From Trichostrongylus colubriformis (Eukaryota; Nematoda; Chromadorea; Rhabditida; Trichostrongylidae), in assembly GCA_963978905.1 (NCBI GenBank), contig OZ022259.1:21922068-21986067 (forward strand): a stretch of 64,000 nucleotides of DNA, written 5' to 3'. Shown here piece by piece: positions 35,357-47,639 of this stretch (its first letter is position 1; each line of letters starts with the position of its first letter). Made by a program: the position numbers and the translations under genes. The notes beneath the pieces are model-generated. The model did no database searches and had not been told where the DNA came from. It saw nothing but the letters and a program-made list of their open reading frames with translations.

Positions 35357-35809
35357 ACACCACGCGATAATCAGATCAGTGGCTTACTTTCTTGGAGCGA
35401 GTAGGTCTTTGGATAACTGCTCAGACTGGGCCTTTGATGCGGCTGCACGGTGCGCCCTCACCGTGTTACGCCTGCCTGACTGAATGCAACCAAGTCGCGC
35501 CCATCCAACAAAATCCTTCCTGGTCTTAGACGAACGAGTTTCTGAAGTAAGGTGGGAGTTGCTTTCATCATCCAAATGGCTGTATTATTGAAGCTCTCAA
35601 TGCAGTTTCTTTCTTTTCGTGAACGCCATGTTGGAAATTCGTTCGTCCAAGGACATGTGTGATTCAATTGGTTGGGCGTGTCTTAGTTGTGTTCATGCAG
35701 TCACAACCCCGTGAGGATGCCCCATGCAGTCGCAACAAAGGTGCAAGCTGAACAGTTATCTAACGACCTCCTCGCCCCAAGAAAGTAGGGCATGATCATC
35801 GCGTGGTGT
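35357..35809. repeat. Foldback MITE family, unit B copy
   Basis: This is the paralogue of 17436-17889, with ACACCACGCGATAATCAGAT at the left and the inverted GCGTGGTGT at the right. It was carried by the segmental duplication rather than inserted independently. Confidence 0.65.
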
Positions 35810-36009
35810 TCGCTTATTTGTTTCTGTTTGTTGTTTCACAAGCATTCTGGGGCGTACTGTGACTCTTGACCAAGTAGTTTCCTGTATTTCCACATTTCCA
35901 ATTCCACGGGCAATAGGTAGTAGGTGTATCCAGGACAGGCATCTAAACCACACACTTCTTCTCCTCCAGCTTTTGTCCCATTTGATTGCAGGGACCGCTT
36001 CTCCGGTAC

Positions 36010-36875
36010 ATTGACGCCACTAATCTCGATTGAATGATCGAGCAAGAGTCATGTCAGAGTCTACAATCTGCAAATCATGTGTCGAGGCGTGTTGATTGGC
36101 CCGTCAGCCCTACTCCGTCAACATTGAGGCAAAGACCTGAGATACAAACGGCGTTCTCACTAGCTTGTAGGAAAAGGTCTCATCAACGCAAATCCTGTCA
36201 GTTATTGGAGCCTCGCCGAGCCTTTGCGTATGTTATCATTCCGAATATGCTCCGAACGTGTAATTTCGGCCGTCCAACGCAACATTTTCGTCTCTATGCC
36301 TTGGCATGTTTCGATTTCTTTAGTCACTAGCTAGGCCTTAAAGCCATACATCGCGACTGAGAGAAAGCAGCTTCTGTCAATTTCGGATTTGAAGCGCCCT
36401 GGTATCGTGCACCATTTGGCCCAAGTCGAACAGATTGTGAATAAACTTCATGCCGCAGGTGCCATAAAATACAATAGTTGAGCCAAGATACTCAGAGCTG
36501 GTTGTGCGCGAAAGTTCAGTGCCATTGATTGGAATGGACTTGAGTCCTTCATACTTGTCGGAATATATTCGGTCTTCCCGACATTCAACCTGAGTCCGTG
36601 AGTCGCCAACGGTCGCACCATGCTAACAGCTTCCCTTCCGGATTCCTCTCTGTTTTCACAGGCAAGCATGATGACAACCTTGGTTTACCCCAGTTGAAAT
36701 GGGAAATTACATTGAGGTACCTGCTGAGGTTCGCACTCCGCTCTCTGGACTCGAGTAGGGTAGATGCACGATTCAATGTGCTCGTCAGAGACGTTACGCT
36801 GCCGCGAGACGTACCACGTTGCTTCTTGTGGCACTCAATTGAAGGCTTCTTTGTCCAAAAAAAAGCAACATGCAC
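36010..36875 (-). pseudogene. RTE-type reverse transcriptase relic, unit B copy
   Basis: The minus-strand frames match 18050-18975. LATHGLRLNVGKTEYIPTSM is well preserved and is followed by a degenerate NGTELS...YLGS segment and downstream RTE connection-region pieces. Frameshifts and a deletion near 36395-36410 relative to unit A confirm decay after duplication. Confidence 0.68.
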
Positions 36876-38819
36876 AAATGCACATTAGTATGCGCGAGGT
36901 TTCCGCAATTTCAGCTATAAAAGAAGTGATGTCGAAATTTTGTGGGAGAGAAAGGACAGGGAGCGGGAAAGAATGTGGACAAAATCAATCCGGAATACAA
37001 ATTAAGTTTCAGGACAGTCATTCGAGATGAGCACACACCAGACTGTGCATCACTAATTGAATGCAAAGTAGGGCCCCATGCTTGCTTTAAAAGTGTCATC
37101 GTCGTGATGTCGCCTGGAAGTTTGCACTTTTGTCATAACTCATCATCATTTCACTATCATTTAATATAGCCGCTCGCCTGCTAATACTTTAATTTTCTAT
37201 ACGCAGTTTCTTTTCTCCGACAAGCTGCAGCAGCACGATGCTTGCTCTCCTATTCAACTAAAGTAGGGTCGTTAGGGAACAACCATGCATTCCTTACGTT
37301 GCAAGGAAAGTTCTGACCGCTTTAGCCCGTTCACAGAAGAAATCCAAGTTTAAAAGCGACTCAACTTGGGTCAACTTACTTCATCTTGCTAGCTCGTCAA
37401 AGGATAAAAACTGCTCTTTCTCTATATTGTTTGATTTTCTGTGAATTCCAAAGAGGTTTTGAAGTTTCAGGCTGCTTTCATTGTACAAAAAAAAGCTCTT
37501 TGAGCGACATAGCTTTGCTAGTTCTTGCCTGGTCGAGCAGCAACGGAGGCAATTTCGAGTACGTGTACTGCGAAGGAAGGAGGGTGTGGTTTAGATGGAA
37601 CACTTTGTCCCTGGCTTCCTAACAAGTTTCGGAATTAGAAAGAACCCTTTAAAGTTTCAATTGACGAAGCACTTCAAACGAAATAACAGGAAGCGATCCA
37701 CTTCCATATTTGGAAGGTACAGCTCAAAGTATCGGCCCTCCCTATACAGATGTGGTTGGCCACTCAAAAACAGGAGCGGTTAAAAATATGTATATGCGGT
37801 GTTGGATACTAAAAATAATCCTGGTTGACGTTTATATATCACGTTCAATTTTTCTATGTTTCGAAGACATCTGTCATCGAATGAAACGAACTATCTGAGC
37901 TGAGTAGGGTGCAGGATGAAGTGAAAATTTTATTTAGAGGCGCCTGGATGGGGATTAAGTAATAAAACGTATTTGGGAATATTGTTCCCTGTAAATGAAA
38001 GTTCAAGCCTGTGAGAGATAATATGTAGCGGAACTCACGTTGAAAAACGCGCTTTTCGGGTGCTATTGCGATCTTAGCGCGCTTCACCTTGAACTTCAGT
38101 GGCTGGGTTGCCTGTTGGCGGCAGAAAGTAAAACGCCAGTGTTTTTGATTTTGCACAAGGCAAATTCGATTTCATTCATGATGACATTAAAGAAATTGGT
38201 AAAACGGGTGGGTCAAGAAGTCGAAACAATGCATTCATGACAGGAAGTATCCAACGAACACACGCTCGAAGTCTTGGCAAGTTGTCGTGTGTGCGATTGC
38301 GACAATTCAACGAGCTGTGGTCGGGTACCGTAAGTCGAGATAGTCCCCTTTTTGGTGCCTTTATTTGGAAACCCTGAAAACGACCAACTCCGTGCCCTAG
38401 TGTGTGGTGCTGTGAATTGTTACTACGATTCCCAATAACGTGTAACAGATCTAGCCTTACCTCGTGTTACTTTCTGCACGTTTCGTTGAGTTATAGTTTT
38501 TATGATTAATGGAGCTTTTTGAAAGGTGTGGTCTTTTTCGGAGTTCTCAGTTGAGTGGTTTTTTCAACCTACATCTGTTTCATTGAACAACATTTGCCTC
38601 CAAAACGCAAGAAAACGCGATACCTGAACCTTGACCAAAGCTAAATCGCATGTTTCTTTTTGAACATCACTGTGACTGTAGGGTTCCGGGCACTCCGATG
38701 AGGTCCTCCGGGGACCTCATTTGGTAAGGAAGGTCACATAAAGTTTATGATTCGGACAGTGTAGCGCTGTATGGAGACGTTGCTTCGACATGGTTTACGC
38801 GTTACATTCTCGTTTCAGG

Positions 38820-40855
38820 ATGAACAAGGTGTTGTTGCCCCTCTTTGTGGTGTTCTTCCTTTCCGTTGTCTACGAAGCATCACTTCTATCCGAGGTAAAG
38901 TCAGTCATCCTCAAGGTCAGACTAAGTTGGATACTGTTACAAGCCTGTAGTATAATATTAACTTAGTCCATGAGTTCAAGGACTACTCTAGTCGATTTTG
39001 GTATCAGACTGTTTTCTTACTTTACCGCTTCACACATCAAACGTAATATGCAGAATAACTATCTACAACATATTGTCATGCATCGAAGTCAGAGATTTTT
39101 GGTCGAAGAAATATCGCGTGTCGTTTTGATTGTGGTCACCTTGATTTGCTTGTCATTTCTTCTCCACAGAACGAGCTAGAAAGCAGACTACTCCGTTTGC
39201 GCGAGGTTGGTACTATACGATAGATAAACGCTCTAGCGAGAATTTGCGATGCTCTGTGAAGTTTCTTCGAAACAGAGGTTGGGCATTAGTGTGCACAGGA
39301 TGAATTTTTTTCGATTCTTCTTGAGCTAAGTAGCGACATGAGCACGGTTTTCGCAGAAGAATTCCGCAGACGCAGTAAAATCGGGAGATGGATGCTACAC
39401 GTGCCCATATCTCCTCATACTCTGCGAGCAAACTGTTAGAATCAATTTTTCGTTGGGATGGATAGTGGCTACCGGAATTCTAGAATCGTTCGAGCAAAGC
39501 CTCCACCGTCTGTGGACTGGGCAACACACAATTTCCACTCTTCAATGCCGGTGACTATAATGTATCGCCATGCAAAAGTGCGATTCAAAAGTCCAGAGGA
39601 TAGAGTCGAGGTAGTGAGTTGTGCTGTTGCGTGCACAGCACATATGAGAAATAAACTCCATATTTTCAAATCTACTCGACATCGTAAACATGTCGTAGTG
39701 AGAACATCTTGCAGCAACGGGGATGCACTGTTACATGGCAGCCGGACTACTACTGCGACTGTCTTTCGCATGAGCTTAGTGGAGGGCAGTGGCAGTGAAC
39801 TAATAGAAATGTCAATGTGTCCATAGTCGTGGAAAGGAAAATAAAACCATGCTCGACTGGATGGTGGCAGTGCCGCACCATCAGTCAAAATATCGCACCC
39901 TATCCTTTTGCGTGGCCGATACTACCTTCAACCTGGTCGGTAGAAGATCCCAAGCTGTGCTGTTGAAGAATCAGACCTGGAAGGATTGCTTGATATGGTA
40001 TCATAGCCAACAAGCAACGAGAAAATAAGCTGACTAAGTATCGGAGTGGTTAATATGGGTACCTATTCGCAATCAAGAAAAAGATCTTCTGAACTCTTCA
40101 AAGGAATTTCACAGCTATTAATGTAAAGTGGTCCGGAACTTATAGACCAACCTAATATATAAGTGTATAAAAAGAGTTACTTCCACCGACAGCTGTTCAA
40201 ATGTTTCTCAGTGGGAATACAAACGAGCTGCTGTTATTGCAGACTTTTGATTAGAATTTTGCAGAATGATTAAATTTTTAGCTTTCATGCATTTCTTCTT
40301 GAATATTGCATCTGATAGATTCTGAGAGGAACTGGATTCACTGGGTTTCCGTGTTCATCTCTCTTCAAAAATCCTTTTTGTAAGTTAAAAACCCCTAAAA
40401 GTTGAACAGAAAGCGTCGAAGAAGCACTTGGATGTTTCTAAACGCTCGATAATGGATACAAAAAAGCTCTGAATCCATCGTAAAAGGCAAGAAGCTAAAC
40501 AAACAGCAGCGTTATTTGAAGCTACGGGATTTGCGAATAAAAATTCCAATTTCGAGTCTACTAGTGGTGCTATACTCAAGCTTGAGAGAATCATTTGAGT
40601 TAGTTCTTCGAGGCTAATGAGATTAAAGACGTATGCAACCGTGCTTCGTTCCGTTATTAAAGTGAATAAGTGTCGCTACAAACCATGGCTTCAAGGAAAT
40701 AACAATTTCATGAAGTTGAGATACATTTGCGGATTTCTTTCGTGTTCAAAAATTCTAGCGTATTTCAGATTATAAGGACGAGACAATCACTGAGAGAATT
40801 CGAATTGAAAAGAGCCAGGCAGAAACAATTGGAGAAACTCGGCATAATGACCTAG
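38820..40855 (+). pseudogene. Secreted basic protein gene, decayed copy B
   Basis: Exons homologous to gene A are 38820-38894 (signal peptide MNKVLLPLFVVFFLSVVYEA), 39170-39205 with a proper CACAG acceptor, 39326-39400, then about 40386-40550, 40628-40714 and 40769-40855. TTTCAG precedes the ATG. Exon 4 is broken: an in-frame stop follows seven codons, and a base is missing in the AAAAAAGC run before the TTTGAATCC equivalent. The exon 5 donor GTGAGC has become TTGAGA. Exon 6 is still open (RQSLREFELKRARQKQLEKL) to TAG. The first three exons remain intact, so a truncated secreted peptide is conceivable, but the full protein is not. Confidence 0.7.
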
Positions 40856-42385
40856 AATAAATTCGTCCGGTTCACCTGAATTCAAATAAAAATTTGAGCA
40901 TACTGCTATATATGTTCATATATGTAGGTGGTGTGTGCCTGTGTGTTTCACAGAAATTTGCAACTCACATACCAGCAATCACGGGATCACGATTTTCGGA
41001 AGTGTTTGGGATGGAACATCAATGTTGGCTGATTAGCACTGATGACGACCGGCGAGGAGAGATTTGCTGCAGTTTTTGTTCAAATCGGAAGGAAATGCGA
41101 GTCGTGATACCAAGGGTTCCTAGTGATTTGCATTTTCCAAAGTTTTCGCGATCTGTTCTGACTTAGAACTGCTTCTCAATATGTGAGGTTGGGTCAATCC
41201 TAGCAGAAAATGAGCTTCATCCATAAGTAGCCAGATTTCAACTCTGTGCCGTTATCATTGGACTATTTCATTATTAAGCTGTCCCTCACTTCCTTCTTGA
41301 CGTACCAGCTTTGCAAGCATCACTCGTTACAGTGCAAAATGGACTCATATCAGTTCACCGTCAGTATAGATCGGGCCTATTTTGCATTACAACATTATCA
41401 CATCATGTGATGCGCACAGTGTTGTGCTCCACGAAAGATGCCATGGCATACTGATAAGAGCTTAGAGTACAGCCAGACTGGTGAGTCGTGGCTCAGTCAC
41501 AGCATGGCATGCATTGAGCAACCAATAAGTGAAGATCTCTCAGGGGTTTGAAGAAGGTCACCGATTTGGGTCACAGTCACCAGAATTAGCGGTGGCGCAA
41601 TGCTCCGCGACTGGCTAGTTCTTAACGGAAGCAATAAGACGGTTGTAGAACATCAACACCCAATTGGCATGGCTGATTGACCTATCTCGGGTGTCTTGGC
41701 CCACATTTCCCTAATTGCGTATCTACCTATCTCGCTGGCTTTAATTGTTAGAAGAAAGGCCACCTGAAATCATGACCGCTTTCCATTTGCAGTAATCACG
41801 ATCGTTCAGACAAGGCACTTCTAGGCACGTGTCAAAAGATATGTTTCTGCATAAATCCTGACATTAGGAAGAGGCTTCGCAGAGCCTACATGAGACAATG
41901 ATATCCTTTCTGGAAAGAGCCACATCTGCTGCAATGGAACGGTCAAAACCCTAATACATGTGACTGCTTTCCTGCCACAAACCGTCATCGAACACATGCA
42001 TTCAAGCCCTTTGCATTAAAGCAGGCAATGATGCACACGACAGAGGCGATTAAGGAAACAGTTGACGGATATCAGAGATTTTCTGATTCCCTTACACTTA
42101 TGTTGCTCTTGTTACACAGTGCGACTCATAATACTTCACTGAGAGAACCGGAACCCGGCTCAGATACATCCCCACAAAATCTCCAAATTTCCGAGCACGG
42201 CAGGCATTCGGAAACGTGGACGGAGCGGCGAGAACTCTACGAGAAAAGCTGGCGATCAGAAACGCAGCAAGACAGTGTGAGGCGCGAAAATCCGGACTGC
42301 GCTCACAGAAAACCTACACAATTTTCTGTTAGATTCTAGAAACTTCTGTGGATGGTGTTTATGGAGAGCGCATTTCAAACAAATA

Positions 42386-43669
42386 TTAGGTTGTTGCAAA
42401 ATTAATTTTGGTTTCAAGGTATGTATAAATAAGTAGATTTTTTACCCTGAACTACTCCATCCCAAGGAACGCCAGGCATACCATTTGGTGGGTTTTTTTC
42501 TGCTCTTTCAGAAACTTCTATGAATTTCGCTCTAAGTTTTCCAGCCGGCCTTTTCCAGGGCTGCGTATAATCATGAACCGACGCGACTATCGAGTCATCA
42601 TGCTTTATGAGTTTAAATTGGAACACTCCGCAGCGGAGGCAGCTCGTAATCTCAGCAGTGTTTTTGGGACGAATTGTCCTTGCGAACGAACAGTGGAGCT
42701 CTGGTTTAAAAAATTTGCTTCTGGCGATTTTGATCTCGAAGAGAAGTCGGGTCGCGGCCGCAGGTCATCGCTTAATGATCAAGATTTAAGGAGAGCCGTC
42801 GAAGCAAATCCGGAGACGAATACTCGTACGTTAGCAGAAGACCTGGGCGTACATTACTCTACAGTGGCCAGACATTTGCTGACAATCGGCAAGGTGAAGA
42901 AGATGTCGAAGTGGGTGCCTCATGACCTGACCGATGAGCAGCGTCTGGCACGTTTCGACACCTGCTCTAATCTCCTAGTTCGCCATAAAAATGAGCCATT
43001 TGTAAACCGTATTATAACTGTAGATGAAAAATGGGTTCTTTATGATAACAGGAAGCGGGGATTAGTCTGGGTAGATAAGGATGCTCCTCCAAAAACTTTT
43101 CCTAAACCCGACCTTCACCCTAAAAAGGTTATGATTACTGTGTGGTGGTGTTGCAAAGGTGTAATCCATTACAGTTTCTTGCAACCTGGTCAGCCAGTCA
43201 CAGCAGAGTCTTACTGTTGTGATCTGGAGCAAATGTATAGAAAGTTGCAAAAATTGTGGCCGGCGGTGGTGAATAGAGGAGGGCCGATCCTGTTGCAGGA
43301 CAACGCAAGGCCACACACCTCACAAATCACTCGGCAAAAATTGACCCACTCGGGTATAGAAGTTCTCCCTCACCCAGCGTATTCTCCCGACCTTTCCCCA
43401 ACAGACTATCACTTTTTTCGAGCCCTAAATTCTCATCTGCGTCAGAAACAATTTACTAATTTAGACGATGTTGAATGTGCTTTCCTTGACTTCGTTGATT
43501 CTCGTGGTAGTAGTTTTTATAGTGAAGGCTTAGATTTATTGCCTGTTCGTTGGCAAAAGTGTGTAGATTCTGATGGTTCTTACTTCGATTAATAAACTTG
43601 TGTTTAAGCTGAGTTATAGTAGTTTGAAGTATGCGGTCCATTTCCGAAATTAATTTTGCAACAACCTAA
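42386..43669 (+). mobile_element. Intact mariner element (bandit-like), 1284 bp
   Basis: Terminal inverted repeats of 26 bp begin TTAGGTTGTTGCAAAATTAA and differ at one position between ends. TA flanks both sides (42384-42385 and 43670-43671). The two paralogous segments at 28581-28600 and 51671-51690 show the same host sequence without the element. The transposase frame is uninterrupted, so the copy is young. Length and protein agree with my memory of the hookworm mariner bandit; identity was not tested. Confidence 0.94.
42573..43592 (+). CDS. Mariner transposase, apparently complete (339 aa)
   Basis: This enzyme would cut and paste the element at TA dinucleotides in the nucleus. Residues 1-110 form the paired helix-turn-helix DNA-binding region (WFKKFASGDFDLEEKSGRGR near 44-63 and TLAEDLGVHYSTVARHL near 86-102). 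WVPHDL at 114-119 is the conserved mariner linker motif. The catalytic triad is D151 (TVDEKW), D243 (LQDNARPH) and D278 (YSPDLSPTDYHFF), giving the D,D34D spacing. The C-terminus RWQKCVDSDGSYFD is typical. At 339 residues it is close to the normal 340-350. ATG at 42573 gives the MNRRDYR start. AATAAA lies just after the stop. No stop, shift or missing catalytic residue is seen, so activity is plausible. Confidence 0.95.
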   Translation: MNRRDYRVIMLYEFKLEHSAAEAARNLSSVFGTNCPCERTVELWFKKFASGDFDLEEKSGRGRRSSLNDQDLRRAVEANPETNTRTLAEDLGVHYSTVARHLLTIGKVKKMSKWVPHDLTDEQRLARFDTCSNLLVRHKNEPFVNRIITVDEKWVLYDNRKRGLVWVDKDAPPKTFPKPDLHPKKVMITVWWCCKGVIHYSFLQPGQPVTAESYCCDLEQMYRKLQKLWPAVVNRGGPILLQDNARPHTSQITRQKLTHSGIEVLPHPAYSPDLSPTDYHFFRALNSHLRQKQFTNLDDVECAFLDFVDSRGSSFYSEGLDLLPVRWQKCVDSDGSYFD

Positions 43670-43671
43670 TA

Positions 43672-45396
43672 CAATAATTCATTTGGATTGCTCCAATGTC
43701 TAGATCTGCAAGAGAAATGACGATTTTTTCGAGGACTCTGATTAATCTGAATTAATTCCGGTGGGGGTGTAAGAGCAAGCAGATACTGGGAGTGCGAAAG
43801 CACTAAATGTTCACATCGCGCGGAGGAATTCTCAGAAAGCTCTGATTAAAGGCTGCGAACGGAATGGCGCGAAGGCGACTCTTTGAGGAAGATACAACGA
43901 ACGGCAGGCGGCGGCGGACCACTGGGCTCGCTGGAAGTGAACTCGGGCCAGCACGACCTCTGTCTAGTGCCCGACTCCTACGACGAAGACTATATTCCAT
44001 ATTCCTGTATACTCCTTGTATTCATGTGCTATATAGTCGAATCAATGAATAGTAATATACTTCTCTTGCGCTCTGCTTCAACTAACACTGGGGTCGTCTG
44101 GTCTCCTACGCGAACACGACGATATGTAAGTTAGAACTACGATAGAGTGACTTCAAATACAGTTTTCCGTTTGATCTTCCTTGTATTGATTTTGATTTTC
44201 AAATATTTAATGTCAAAAGATTACGCGGCCCTAATAGGTTTGGAAGACCAACAATCGAACAAGTACACCAAAATAGCTATATAGAGGATGGATATCTCGG
44301 AATATCAATAAAAATGAACATAATTAACGAAGTCATTTTTCAAAAATCAGGAATCACTTGTTACTACAGAAGATAGATTCAAAGAAGTAGAAAATAAAAA
44401 ATGTTGCAAATACTTTCGTACAACCTAATACTGTAGAATCACGGAATTTCCGTGCACCATTCCTTCGGCGAATAGTTTTGTAAGTACATGTTGAATGCAA
44501 CTATACATTTCAACAACTCCCTTTCATTGCGAGTGCCATCGGCAGCTATGCAAGCAAAAGGAAGAAAACTTATGCAGTTTCGCAAGTTAGCATATATCCG
44601 AATCGCAGACAATTCGCTTCATTCAGGTAAGGGGAGGGACATTCGTGAGGTGTTCTCAATGAAGTTGTTAGACATCTCGCCGTTGCTCTGTGCAAGACCT
44701 CTGAAGCATAATCTTCTTCATGAGAGAGCAGGCGAAGTAGTATGCTGGTTGCGTTTTCTACTCTGCTAGATTCCTAGGCTAGGTAACGGAGTCCAAGTAT
44801 TCGTTGGATAAAGTGCTTATCATTCTTAAGAAGCCATTTCTGCATACCGAAAAATACTGTCGGAAATAACGCCAGCAGGAGTGGTGAAATAAAGGCGGAG
44901 TTGAGACTAAAGTTGGATGCGGGCTGGGAATTACTAGTCGTAATCAGATCGCTCAACTTTCCCAAGCATTTGCATAGACATTCTATTGGCATATATTGTC
45001 AGTTAAGTCCTAATGGGACACATCCCGTATATATAAAAGATTTTGATCAGCTTGAATTTGTGCTTTTATCATCTCTCCCTCTCTTAGCATGGCCATTACT
45101 GCAGCTACATCATGCGCGGCTTTGAACCCCTTCTATCACCTACCCGTCCCAAATAAAGGTGTCAGAGAGTGCCTATTTCCGCATGCGTCTCATACTGCTT
45201 CTGCGGTAAGGCAATATTCTGGCACGCCGACAGATAAGCTCTCGCCCTTTATCAACGTTTATGAAGGACAGTTCCTCGGCTAAGATTTCTTGATTATTTC
45301 TATACTGCTTATTGTTAGCTCCTCTGCGGTCCCGTTTCTCAACTTCGGCAGCCGGCTGAAATTATAATCATTGCACTCACCTCCCAGGCTTTATGT
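43672..45396. other. Backbone between the mariner and the TTAA MITE
   Basis: This stretch is duplicated at about 51690-53440. Apart from a conserved TATA-like box no gene is supported. The frame after ATG at 45089 (64 codons) is cut to eleven codons in the paralogue at 53124, so it is probably non-coding. Confidence 0.45.
45032..45039 (+). promoter_or_regulatory. TATA-like box upstream of gene C
   Basis: TATAAAAG is conserved with the paralogous position 53062-53069, although nearby sequence has diverged. It lies about 1.08 kb before the gene C start codon. If it drives that gene, the leader up to the TTTCAG acceptor would be a long outron containing a MITE. The link to gene C is inferred from order only. 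Confidence 0.35.
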
Positions 45397-45400
45397 TTGA

Positions 45401-45817
45401 AGAAATTATCCACGAAAATGAGTTTCCATGTTACCCATATTTATGTTGTATTTGCCTTATAAGAGCTTCACTCAATGTTTCACGCCAAAAAGTGAGAATG
45501 CGACTAATATAGAGCACCAAAAAGACTCGGCCGAGCGGGCGGGGCCTCCGGGCAAGTGACCACCCCGTCTTTCGCCGAGGTCGGAAATGCATTGTAGGAA
45601 CAGAAAGTTACGTGAGCAGTCCCACTCTCCGTTTCCAACCGCGGCGGGCAAAGGGACGGGGTTTTGATTCGAGGCTCCTCCCACCCGGCCGAGAATTTGG
45701 GGAGCTGTATCTTGGCCAAATTTTCACCCTTCGCGTGGAACTTTGTGTGAGATCCTTATTAGGCAAATGCAACATATATGGGTAACCACGAAACTATATT
45801 TTCCGTGAACGGTGCTT
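45401..45817. mobile_element. TTAA-type (piggyBac-like) MITE, copy 1
   Basis: The ends AGAAATTATCCACG and CGTGAACGGTGCTT are degenerate inverted repeats of the family ends AGGAATCGTCCACGG. Flanking TTGA on both sides is a decayed TTAA. Inner inverted blocks contain CGGGGCCTCC-type and GGCGGGCAAAGGGACGGGG segments. It is paralogous to 53442-54214. Confidence 0.7.
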
Positions 45818-46111
45818 TTGAGGGTTTGAGCGCCAAAAGAGTAAAAGCACTGCATGCAACTTCCGCTCATAGTGTAGGCTTCCAGATCGTTAATGACGCT
45901 AACCCCAAAAGAAATTTAGTGTCTGGTGTCAGAGCGTTCACGAGCTGTCCTTTACTTGCTTAGGATTCAGCTGAAACACGTAGGACATGAAGCGCATTCC
46001 AAGCAAGAATGGCTTAAGATAAAGCTGTTTCCGGGGCACGTCACTGCGGCAGAAAGACGCGGTTCAACGATTTGTCTCTCGAGTCATCAACATGAATGGT
46101 TTCCTATTGCT

Positions 46112-46121
46112 TCATTTCAGG
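46112..46121 (+). promoter_or_regulatory. Probable trans-splice acceptor of gene C
   Basis: TCATTTCAG plus G stands immediately before ATG at 46122, matching the arrangement at genes A, B and D. Confidence 0.55.
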
Positions 46122-47166
46122 ATGAACAAGTTTCTGCTGATTCTCTTTATGGTACTCTCCCTTTTCATCACCTATGCATCGAGCGACTCCAAGTCGAAGG
46201 CAAAGGAGGTGAGAGTGAAATAGATGCTGTGGAACTGTCTTTAAGTTATTCCAGTTAACAGAAGTGAGCTGAATGTCAGAAATGAAGCAGTATTTCGGAC
46301 GCTGCAGCACCAGGGAGTAGCATCTACGCTATATAGTGAATAGATTAAGAATTTTCGCTCACTCTCAAAGACAAAGAAGGAGAGTAAAATAGTAAGATAC
46401 AGAGTGACAACTTTTTTAACACTAAGAAATTGATCTGATTAGGTGCTGCTATCCACATGACTCTAACAGATTGCCCGTCCCCTTGCACAAAATAAATTTG
46501 TACCTGAAATTATCTAAGCACTTTACTTTTACAAATATGCTCTGTCAATCAAACCGTTAAAAATATAACGTGTTCCAAGGTTAATGATCAAATTAACTTT
46601 CTGTTGCGATTCGAATTTCTTCTTATGTGTGACCCAAGTATCCGTTTCGCGTTGATTCGGTAACTCAGAAGCCAGCCAATTTGAGAAAAACTCTAGCGGA
46701 TTAGGATATTTCAAATAAGGTTTCGGATAAGGAAAAAACTACGGGCAGGGTGGAAACTAGAAAAAACTACAGATGAATAGAAAACTCGTGAGACCGAAAA
46801 ATCCCAGGTAGAAAGAAAACTACAAGGAAGAAGGAAATCTCCGTGAAAGATGCGACTCCAAAAACGAATATTCAGTCATGGGCCTGGAAGTGGTGGAGTT
46901 CTGCGAAGAAGCAATCCGATGACGTGTCTAAAGTGCTACCCGATACAAAGAAAAGCTTTGAAGCCATTTACGGAGACAAGAAGCTGAGTCAACAAGGGCG
47001 CACGTCAAGGCTATGGAAATTGCAGCGGAAAAACCCGATAGTAAGGCTTTTTTCGGAAATAAAAAATGCTTTTTTCGTGGTTACGCTGAAATTGCAGGCA
47101 TATGCTGCTCTCATGCTCACCTACTATGAAGGGCCTTACAATCAACGGCAAAGCCACATAAGCTGA
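46122..47166 (+). CDS. Small secreted basic protein, gene C (damaged relative of gene D)
   Basis: Exon 1 (46122-46208) encodes the signal peptide MNKFLLILFMVLSLFITYAS followed by a Lys/Ser-rich start, donor GTGAGA. Exon 2 (46849-47040 by homology) encodes DATPKTNIQSWAWKWWSSAK and TKKSFEAIYGDKKLSQQGR, donor GTAAGG. Exon 3 begins at 47098 behind TTGCAG with AYAALMLTYYEGPYNQ and runs to TGA at 47166. Two splice signals look lost. The position matching the exon 2 acceptor of gene D is AAA instead of CAG, and the donor ending exon 3 in D (GTAAGC) is ATAAGC here, so the exon reads through to a nearby stop. An upstream acceptor might rescue it. The total would be about 116 aa. It could be a pseudogene. 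Confidence 0.42.
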
Positions 47167-47639
47167 AGAAGACCTTTTTTACTTATGTAGAATTTAGTAA
47201 CGTATTTAGTACCCACTGGCCTTCGTTCGCGCAATCGCCAAAGTTATCAAGGAAGTGGCCCTCCTACTAACCACTCTTTAATAAATCTATCGAGTTCACT
47301 AGTTACAGCGAATAAGTGACTGTACGGTGCGGTCTCTCAACATGAAGTGGATTGCCTGAGAAACCCTCGTCATCATGTTTTACTCGCCCTCCGATGACCT
47401 CAGAAAAACCGCTGTCTGATCTAGGCATGTTGTTAGCTTGATGGACAAAGTTTTTCAGAACTAAGAATAGAAAGTTGGATAAAACAGATCCGATATAATG
47501 TTGCGCACAGAGAATTGTTCAGACTAAAGTTATTATGGTCTCCGTGTCATAAAAACTGTATGAATTGAGATCCTTGAGGACGTATGTGATCTCATCGTTG
47601 ATGACTGATAACATGCTTCTCCATCTGAAGAAATTTGTG

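Larger units (their letters stand above)
28942..44039. repeat. Tandem segmental duplication, unit B
   Basis: This is the second copy of unit A in the same orientation. It begins with its own tRNA-like foldback and ends at the GTGCTATAT point where unit A also ends. Copy-specific insertions are the TAA element with the nested Penelope-like element (30008-32676) and the intact mariner (42386-43669). Unit B lacks seven mobile insertions seen in unit A, so it serves as the empty-site reference for them. Confidence 0.87.

Noticed and set aside
45089..45283. 64-codon frame starting MAITAATSC downstream of a TATA-like box
   Set aside because: The duplicate at 53124 keeps the ATG but stops after eleven codons, so coding use is unlikely.
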